The position numbers were made by a program, and so were the translations under genes. This document shows, in pieces, positions 14,114 through 18,980 of a DNA stretch of 18,980 nucleotides; the first letter of the stretch is position 1; the number at the start of each line of letters is the position of its first letter. Under the pieces are notes generated by a model that did no database searches, had not been told where the DNA came from, and saw only the letters and a program-made list of their open reading frames with translations. The stretch comes from Candidatus Tectimicrobiota bacterium (GTDB lineage Bacteria > JACPSX01), in assembly GCA_016193065.1 (NCBI GenBank), contig JACPSX010000038.1, forward strand, positions 1 through 18,980, given 5' to 3'.

Positions 14114-14180
14114 TCCCTCCCTTTCCCTCCCCCCGGGGTACCCCGGGTGCCCTCTGGGCGTGCGGGAGGGATGGGTGGGG
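14114..14180. repeat. REP-like palindrome inside the ABC operon
   Basis: The core CCCCGGGTGCCCTCTGGGCG and the flanking CCCTCC/GGGAGG arms match 1562-1610. It fills the gap between the permease stop and the ornithine-cyclodeaminase-like start, and its last bases (GGGAGGG before an in-frame ATG at 14171) could even act as an alternative translation start. Confidence 0.8.
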
Positions 14181-14200
14181 GGCGTTTTCGGATTGGAGTT

Positions 14201-15199
14201 ATGACCCTTTTGCTAAACAATGAAGAAATTGCTCAACTGATCTCCATGCGCGAGTGCATCGATGTCCTGCGGGACGGCTACCGCGAGCACGGATTGGGAA
14301 GGGTCGCCCACCGCCGGCGCAGCAACATCGTCGTCCCGACCGGGGAGGGGAGAACCTACGTCTTTGCGAACTTTGAGGGCACCGTGATCAAACATGGGTA
14401 TCATGCCATCCGGCTGCGCTCGGACGTCAACGTGTGGCGCGATAAGGCCGGAGACCGGGCCATCAAGTACGCCTCACGTCCGGGGCTCTACTGCGGCTTG
14501 GTGCTTCTCTACAACATCCAGACCGGAGAGCTCGACGGGATCCTGAATGACGGCTATCTCCAGCTCATGCGGGTTTCTGCCACCAGCGCCTTAGCCGCGA
14601 GCTATCTCAGTCGTGAGGACTCCCGTGTCCTTGGCATGGTCGGTGCCGGCAGCCAGGCACGCAGCCACGTGGAGGCCATGTGCGCGATCAGGCCGATTGA
14701 GAAGGTCAAGGTGTACAGCTTGCGACGGGAGAGGCGGGAGTCCTTCGCCCGGGAGACGGCGGCGAAGCTGGGTGTGGGGGTTACGGCGGTTGGCAGTCCG
14801 CAGGCGGCTTTTGAGGAGTGCGACATTGTCTGCACCTGCACGGATTCACCCCGTCCCTTTGTAAAAAGTGAGTGGATTGGAGCCGGGATGCACATGAGCA
14901 GCGTGCGGCCCTTCGGCGAAGTAGGCCTCCCCGTCGTCTCCAAGGAGCGAGGCGATGGACCACGGGCGGTGGGCGGCAAAGACGAAAGGGATCTCCCGTC
15001 CGGAATGACTCTTGCCGAGTTGTGTGCCGGCCATGGGGCGGGCAGGACCAACCCCTTGCAGAGAACCTATTTTGCCAACAATGAGGGGCATGGCGTCCAA
15101 TTCTCCGCTGCCGGCGCCTTCGTCCTCAAACGTGCCAGAGAACTCGGGATCGGGCGGGATCTGCCCACGAGGTGGTTCCTGCAGGACATTACGACGTGA
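14201..15199 (+). CDS. Ornithine cyclodeaminase / mu-crystallin family protein (332 aa)
   Basis: The N-terminus LLNNEEIAQLISMRECIDVLRDGY and the Rossmann signature VLGMVGAGSQARSHVEAM (GAGSQA at 148-153) define the family; MRVSATSALAA precedes it and the tail ends RDLPTRWFLQDI. Members are NAD(P)-dependent: ornithine cyclodeaminase, alanine dehydrogenase, ketimine reductases and several uncharacterised enzymes. The stretch around residues 240-262 (VVSKERGDGPRAVGGKDERD) aligns poorly with my memory of the family and may hide a compensated frameshift or a small deletion. I chose the ATG at 14201 because it begins at the family's conserved N-terminus; the ribosome binding site (GGAG two bases away) is too close to be ideal. 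It lies between permease and ATPase, so it probably acts on the imported compound. Confidence 0.88.
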   Translation: MTLLLNNEEIAQLISMRECIDVLRDGYREHGLGRVAHRRRSNIVVPTGEGRTYVFANFEGTVIKHGYHAIRLRSDVNVWRDKAGDRAIKYASRPGLYCGLVLLYNIQTGELDGILNDGYLQLMRVSATSALAASYLSREDSRVLGMVGAGSQARSHVEAMCAIRPIEKVKVYSLRRERRESFARETAAKLGVGVTAVGSPQAAFEECDIVCTCTDSPRPFVKSEWIGAGMHMSSVRPFGEVGLPVVSKERGDGPRAVGGKDERDLPSGMTLAELCAGHGAGRTNPLQRTYFANNEGHGVQFSAAGAFVLKRARELGIGRDLPTRWFLQDITT

Positions 15200-15224
15200 G
15201 AAGCGGAAGGGAGTATTGGGTCCC

Positions 15225-16319
15225 ATGATCGAGATTCAAGGTGTGCGGAAATCCTACGCCACTGAATACGGGCCGGTGGAAGCCGTGCGGGGGCTGGATC
15301 TCCAGGTGCGCAAGGGAGAGTTTTGCGTCCTTCTCGGACCCAGCGGCTGTGGCAAGACGACGACGCTGCGCTGCGTGGCGGGGCTGGAGAGGCCGGACAG
15401 CGGCCGCATTGTCATTGGAGATCGGGTCGTCAACAGCAGCGCTTCAGGGGTCTTCGTGCCGGTGGAGAAACGAGATATCGGCATGGTCTTCCAGAGCTAT
15501 GCGGTGTGGCCCCACATGAGCGTCTTCCGCAATGTGGCCTTTCCTCTGACCGACGGCTGGCGCCGCGTCCCCCGTGCGGAAGTCGTAAAGCGAGTTAGTC
15601 GTGCCCTGGAGCGGGTCCACCTGGAAGGTCTGGAAAACCGCCCCTCCACCACGCTCAGCGGGGGCCAGCAGCAGCGCGTGGCCCTGGCCCGGGCCATTGT
15701 GACGGAGCCGGGAGTCCTGCTCATGGATGAGCCTCTTTCAAACCTCGATGCCCGGCTGCGGGAGGAGATGCGCGGCGAGATCCGCCGCCTGACTCAGAAT
15801 CTGGGGATGACCACCCTCTATGTGACTCATGACCAGTCCGAGGCTCTTGAGATGGGGGATATGATCTGCGTCATGAACCAGGGGGAGATTTTGCAGACCG
15901 GGACTGCGGAGGAGATCTATCAAAAACCCGCCAGCCGGTTCGTGGCCGAGTTTGTAGGGAAGATGAATTTTATCAAAGGACGCGTGGCAGCGGGCGGTGT
16001 GGTGGAGTCGCCCCTGGGCGGGATCCGTTGCCCGGTTCCTCCAGGCCTGCGGGAAGGACAGGAAGTTATCCTGGCCATCCGTCCGGAGCACCTGGAACTC
16101 CGCAAGGACGGGGACGGTTTCGGGGGCGAGGGCAATGCCGTCCAGGGTGAGTTGACAGCCTACTGGTACCAGGGCGACACGGCATTCTGGGAAGTTCGCG
16201 CGGGAGAGACGAACCTGGTGGCCAAGGTCTCCGCCGACCTCCGCGCCGGGATTGGCGCCAGGGTGAAGCTCGGCCTCCCCGCGGAACGCTTGCGGGTTTT
16301 TGCGGATTCCCCCGGATAA
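15225..16319 (+). CDS. ABC transporter ATP-binding protein, FbpC/PotA-type (364 aa)
   Basis: All nucleotide-binding motifs are present: Walker A GPSGCGKTT (38-46), Q-loop Gln90, signature LSGGQQQR (144-151), Walker B VLLMDEPLSNLD (164-175) and switch His202 (VTHDQSEA). The C-terminal part (about 240-364) is the TOBE-type regulatory domain of the iron/spermidine/molybdate-type importer ATPases (IRPEHLEL near residue 285). It energises the permease encoded at 12315. The ATG at 15225 is 25 bases after the previous stop, with GGAAGGGAG about 11 bases upstream. It is the last gene of the operon and converges with the epimerase gene; no terminator hairpin was seen in the 26 bases between them. Confidence 0.94.
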   Translation: MIEIQGVRKSYATEYGPVEAVRGLDLQVRKGEFCVLLGPSGCGKTTTLRCVAGLERPDSGRIVIGDRVVNSSASGVFVPVEKRDIGMVFQSYAVWPHMSVFRNVAFPLTDGWRRVPRAEVVKRVSRALERVHLEGLENRPSTTLSGGQQQRVALARAIVTEPGVLLMDEPLSNLDARLREEMRGEIRRLTQNLGMTTLYVTHDQSEALEMGDMICVMNQGEILQTGTAEEIYQKPASRFVAEFVGKMNFIKGRVAAGGVVESPLGGIRCPVPPGLREGQEVILAIRPEHLELRKDGDGFGGEGNAVQGELTAYWYQGDTAFWEVRAGETNLVAKVSADLRAGIGARVKLGLPAERLRVFADSPG

Positions 16320-16345
16320 CCCGCATCAACGACTCTTCTCTTCCC

Positions 16346-17281
16346 TCAGGTGCCGCGCGCCATGGAGTGTTGCCAGGTTTTGGCAATCGCGTTCCGCAGT
16401 GCCTGACGGACCTCGACGGGACCCCGGCTCGGCTTGAAACCCAGGCGTTCACGGATCCGCCGGTCGTCCAGTTTCCACTGGTCGGCCAGGAAGGCTGCAC
16501 CTGTCCAGTCCGGCGGGGGAACAACCATCACCCCCGCGGAGGACCCCGTCACTTCGGTCGCCATGCGGGCGATCTCCTCCCACGTCACGTACGCGCTGGC
16601 CAGATTGAAGATCTCCCCGAAGCCGGCGGGATTGAGGAGGATCAACTCCACGGCCCGGTTGAAGTCCTCCATGGAGAGAAAGCTGCCGCCGCAGTCCGCG
16701 GGAACCATCAGAGGCTGGCCGGAGGCCGCCGTCTGCAACATCTCCCGCAGGTGTCGGCCCCCGATCTCCTCTCCGAATGCCCACCAAAACCGGAGGATCG
16801 TGGCCGGAATGTTGTGGGTTTTCGCGGCCAGGAGAGTCAGCTTTTCCGCGAACTCCTTGGCCACGCCGTAGGCCGGTTTACGGGCTTCCAGGACGCGCAG
16901 CGGGTGGTCTTCATCAATGGGGATACGGAAGGGTTTCCCGTACACGACGGCCGTGCTCGTGTAAATGAAGTGCCGGATTTCCTGGGAGCGCGCCGCCTCC
17001 AGGAGCAACAGGTGACCGCGCAGGTCCTGTTCCAGGAGCACCCGCGGGTCCTCCGAGAACGACCAGGCGAGATGGATGATCGCCTCCACCCCGCGGGCGG
17101 CTTCGGCCACGGCGGCCGCCTCCTCCACCCCCCCCGGGACCAGCTCCAGCACCGGGTGATCCAGGCCCCGGAACGCCTGGAGATCCTTATCCAGCACGAC
17201 CACGTTGTGGCCGCGGAACAGAAGGGCCGGAACCAGTTCACGCCCCACGCTGCCGTTGCCGCCGGTCACCAGAATCCTCAT
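16346..17281 (-). CDS. NAD-dependent epimerase/dehydratase, extended SDR (311 aa)
   Basis: This is an extended short-chain dehydrogenase/reductase with the NAD-binding motif GGNGSVG (residues 7-13), the catalytic Ser/Thr region YTSTAVVYG (107-115) and the catalytic YGVAK (Tyr138, Lys142). The family acts on nucleotide sugars and related substrates (UDP-glucose 4-epimerase-like) but also on other hydroxy compounds; the exact substrate cannot be told. The WWAFGEEIGGRHLREM region forms the substrate-binding half. GGAGGTG just before the ATG at 17281 is a strong ribosome binding site. It lies 71 bases after the kinase-BON gene and may be in one transcript with it. Length and motifs are complete. 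Confidence 0.9.
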   Translation of the reverse strand: MRILVTGGNGSVGRELVPALLFRGHNVVVLDKDLQAFRGLDHPVLELVPGGVEEAAAVAEAARGVEAIIHLAWSFSEDPRVLLEQDLRGHLLLLEAARSQEIRHFIYTSTAVVYGKPFRIPIDEDHPLRVLEARKPAYGVAKEFAEKLTLLAAKTHNIPATILRFWWAFGEEIGGRHLREMLQTAASGQPLMVPADCGGSFLSMEDFNRAVELILLNPAGFGEIFNLASAYVTWEEIARMATEVTGSSAGVMVVPPPDWTGAAFLADQWKLDDRRIRERLGFKPSRGPVEVRQALRNAIAKTWQHSMARGT

Positions 17282-17352
17282 GTGCCACCTCCGGACATCC
17301 CGTCGTGTCGGGAAATCACCTCCGGCCAGGGGAAATTCCTGCGGGAAACCCG

Positions 17353-18156
17353 CTACTCTCTGTACACGCGAATCTGGTTATCGAGCGACCGAATCCCGTC
17401 CACGCTTTTCGCAATCTTCTCCGCCGCCTCTTTGGCCCCCCCGGAAAACACCAGCCCCTTGAGGGCCACGTTGCCGCTCTCGCACACGATTATAAGATCG
17501 AGCCGCATCGTCTCCCGGTCCGCCTTAAAGGCCGCCCTGATCCTGGCCTCCAGGCTGCGGTCTCGCAGCTTGGCCCGCGAGTCCTCCGTGGGTTGAAACT
17601 CCGGGTGGCGCGCAAGCTCCAGTATCTGCTGCACCGCCAGGTCCGGCGGAACGCGCTCGCTGTTCACCACCAGGTCGTAGAGAAGCGGATCCCCCCACTG
17701 CACGTCGAAAAACTGCCGGATCCGGGAACTGGCCCCTTCGTCCGCCTTGCGAATCAGCTTGGCGGCCTCGTCCCGGTCGAGGGATCGTCGGGCCATCACC
17801 CTGGGAATTCTCGTTTCCATGGGGGCGCACACTCGCACCCGGATGCAGTGCCGGATCGACCGGAGCAGGAGAGTCGCCCACCTCCCCATGATGACCACAT
17901 TGTCCTGCTCCGCAAGCCGGTAGACCTCGGACGCCAGCAGGGCAAATTCCACCTGGGTCTCCTCGGCCAGGCTGTCCCAGAAGCCCCGCTTGCTTTCCAC
18001 CACCGCGATCAGCTCGTCCTCGGCCACCCCGTACGTCTCCGCCGCTTCCTTGGTGATTTGATCGCGGATGTACTCATAACCGAGGCCCTGAGCCGCCTTC
18101 ATCGCGATGGCGGTGGCGCCGCTTCCATATTCCCGAGTGAAAGCCACGATCGGCAT
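17353..18156 (-). CDS. Cytidylate-kinase-like protein fused to a BON domain (267 aa)
   Basis: The N-terminal 190 residues match the cytidylate-kinase-like family: VAFTREYGSGATAIAMKAAQ (P-loop region, GSGA in place of the usual GSGG), LGYEYIRDQI, and a middle MGRWATLLLR followed by the RVRVCAPMETRI...R region. The C-terminal 60 residues (about 203-264) match a BON domain: RLDLIIVCESGNVALKGLV, then AAEKIAKSVDGIRSLDNQIRV. BON domains bind phospholipid or ligands, so the fusion may place a phosphotransferase near the membrane or add a sensor. The frame is open to 18354, but GAGGAGG seven bases before the ATG at 18156 and the family N-terminus set the start. The true substrate is unknown. Confidence 0.85.
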   Translation of the reverse strand: MPIVAFTREYGSGATAIAMKAAQGLGYEYIRDQITKEAAETYGVAEDELIAVVESKRGFWDSLAEETQVEFALLASEVYRLAEQDNVVIMGRWATLLLRSIRHCIRVRVCAPMETRIPRVMARRSLDRDEAAKLIRKADEGASSRIRQFFDVQWGDPLLYDLVVNSERVPPDLAVQQILELARHPEFQPTEDSRAKLRDRSLEARIRAAFKADRETMRLDLIIVCESGNVALKGLVFSGGAKEAAEKIAKSVDGIRSLDNQIRVYRE

Positions 18157-18317
18157 GGGAGAACCTCCTCTTCCGCGAATCTGCGGCGTTTTCCGGACGA
18201 CCAGAACTTCCTCCACTTCCTCCCTAAGGCGGGCTTTGCCCGCAACCCAAGTGTCAGTGTGAGCGTCTGTAGTCATCTGTCCGTGACAAGGCGGCGTCTT
18301 GCAAGAGTTTTCAAGGC

Positions 18318-18399
18318 CGTCATCCCGGCGAAGGCCGGGATCCAGTGTCTTCAACGATTCTCAAAATAGCTGGACCTCGGTTTCCACCGGGGTGACGAC
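18318..18399. repeat. Paired intergenic palindrome (GTCATCCCGG...GGGTGAC type)
   Basis: Two inner hairpins (CCCGGCGAAGGCCGGG at 18325-18340 and a degenerate partner at 18374-18391) lie in inverted orientation, and their outer halves pair with each other. This is a very common bacterial dispersed repeat. It lies between the TctA and kinase-BON genes. Confidence 0.85.
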
Positions 18400-18416
18400 T
18401 TCTGACCAGACGATGA

Positions 18417-18444
18417 AAGATGCGACGCATTTGCGTCACATCTT
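18417..18444 (-). terminator. Hairpin after tctA, terminator-like
   Basis: On the minus strand AAGATGTGACGC pairs with GCGTCGCATCTT (11 of 12) around an AAAT loop, 14 bases after the tctA stop. The following T-run is short (TT), so termination strength is uncertain. Confidence 0.6.
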
Positions 18445-18457
18445 ACGACGGAACAGT

Positions 18458-18980
18458 CTAAGCGGAACCCGTTTCCGGCTGCTCCCTTTCCTTCGCCTTG
18501 CGCTTGACCAGCTTTTTCACCCTCGTGCCCAGGAACGGCCAGAAGAAGATGATCGCCGCCGCGATGACCAGCGGCAGGGCTATCGGTGGTTGCAGGAAGA
18601 TCAGCAGCGATCCCCCGGACATGATCAGGCTCTGGCGCATCGCCGATTCCGCCATGTCTCCCAGAACCAGGGCAAGCAGCATGGGAGCCATGTTGTAGTC
18701 CAGCTTCTTGAAGGCCCACCCGATGACACCGAAGATCATCATGTACCAGATGTCGATCATCCGGTTGTTCACGGCGTAGGCCCCGATGGCGCAGATGAAG
18801 ATGAGCAGCGGCATCAGAATTGGGAAGGGTGTGCGGAGCACGGCCGCGAAGAGCGGCGCGAACGCCAGAACCACGAAGAGCCCCAAGAAGCTGGCGATCC
18901 AGGTGCTCCCGATGAGACCCCACACGAAGTCGGGATTGTCCTTGAAGAGCATGGGACCCGGCGTGAGTCCCCAGATCATG
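18458..18980 (-). CDS. tctA: TctA-family permease of a tripartite tricarboxylate transporter, C-terminal part
   Basis: The visible 173 residues (5' end beyond the window) match the C-terminal third of TctA: LTPGPMLFKDNPDFVWGLIG, then several hydrophobic helices, the DIWYMMIFGVIGWAFKKLDY block and the highly conserved MAPMLLALVLGDMAESAMRQ, ending in a Lys-rich cytoplasmic tail. TctA is the large membrane subunit that works with TctB and a periplasmic TctC to import citrate, other carboxylates or aromatic acids. TctB and TctC should lie upstream, outside this window. The reading frame runs past the window edge, so the ATG at 18979 is an internal Met. A terminator-like hairpin follows. Confidence 0.92.
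   Translation of the reverse strand, partial: MIWGLTPGPMLFKDNPDFVWGLIGSTWIASFLGLFVVLAFAPLFAAVLRTPFPILMPLLIFICAIGAYAVNNRMIDIWYMMIFGVIGWAFKKLDYNMAPMLLALVLGDMAESAMRQSLIMSGGSLLIFLQPPIALPLVIAAAIIFFWPFLGTRVKKLVKRKAKEREQPETGSA

Overview
The window looks like chromosomal DNA of an uncultivated, high-GC, Gram-negative bacterium. The supporting signs are a lipobox lipoprotein, periplasmic solute-binding proteins with signal peptides, a TctA-type permease, and many dispersed palindromic intergenic repeats. A deltaproteobacterium, Methylomirabilota or a similar soil/groundwater lineage is a guess; no rRNA, tRNA or marker gene is present to settle it.

Region 1 (1 to about 8.2 kb) is an accessory, decaying region with every gene on the minus strand. 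It holds parts of four toxin-antitoxin loci: a ParE/RelE-type toxin with its antitoxin (1789-2303), MazEF (5144-5724), an orphan HigA with only the tail of HigB (6462-6794), and a PIN toxin with a small partner (7286-7938). Between them are a zinc-ribbon protein, an AT-richer unknown gene, a lipoprotein and a small Cys-motif protein. The same stretch carries the C-terminal stub of an integron integrase (1132-1245), two copies of a MITE-like element with GGGGACGTTGTTTC ends (1263-1540 and 2584-2850), several REP-like families, and one candidate attC-like inverted repeat (3715-3801). Together these suggest, but do not prove, a degenerate chromosomal integron or cassette graveyard.

Region 2 (8.2 to 9.9 kb) is pdxA followed by a translationally coupled TPMT-type methyltransferase gene that is now broken by a nonsense codon and a frameshift. 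A second, more degraded copy of the same methyltransferase/pdxA-end junction lies at 5834-6405, so this segment was duplicated and the copy decayed inside the toxin-antitoxin region.

Region 3 (10.0 to 16.3 kb, plus strand) is an ABC import operon: two tandem paralogous periplasmic binding proteins, a fused two-domain permease, an ornithine cyclodeaminase/mu-crystallin family enzyme and the ATPase. A REP element sits inside the operon before the enzyme gene. The substrate cannot be read from sequence; the enzyme suggests an amino- or imino-acid-like compound or another small organic acid.

Region 4 (16.3 kb to the end, minus strand) holds an NAD-dependent epimerase/dehydratase, a cytidylate-kinase-like protein fused to a C-terminal BON domain, and the C-terminal part of a TctA-family permease that runs off the window, with a strong terminator-like hairpin after it.
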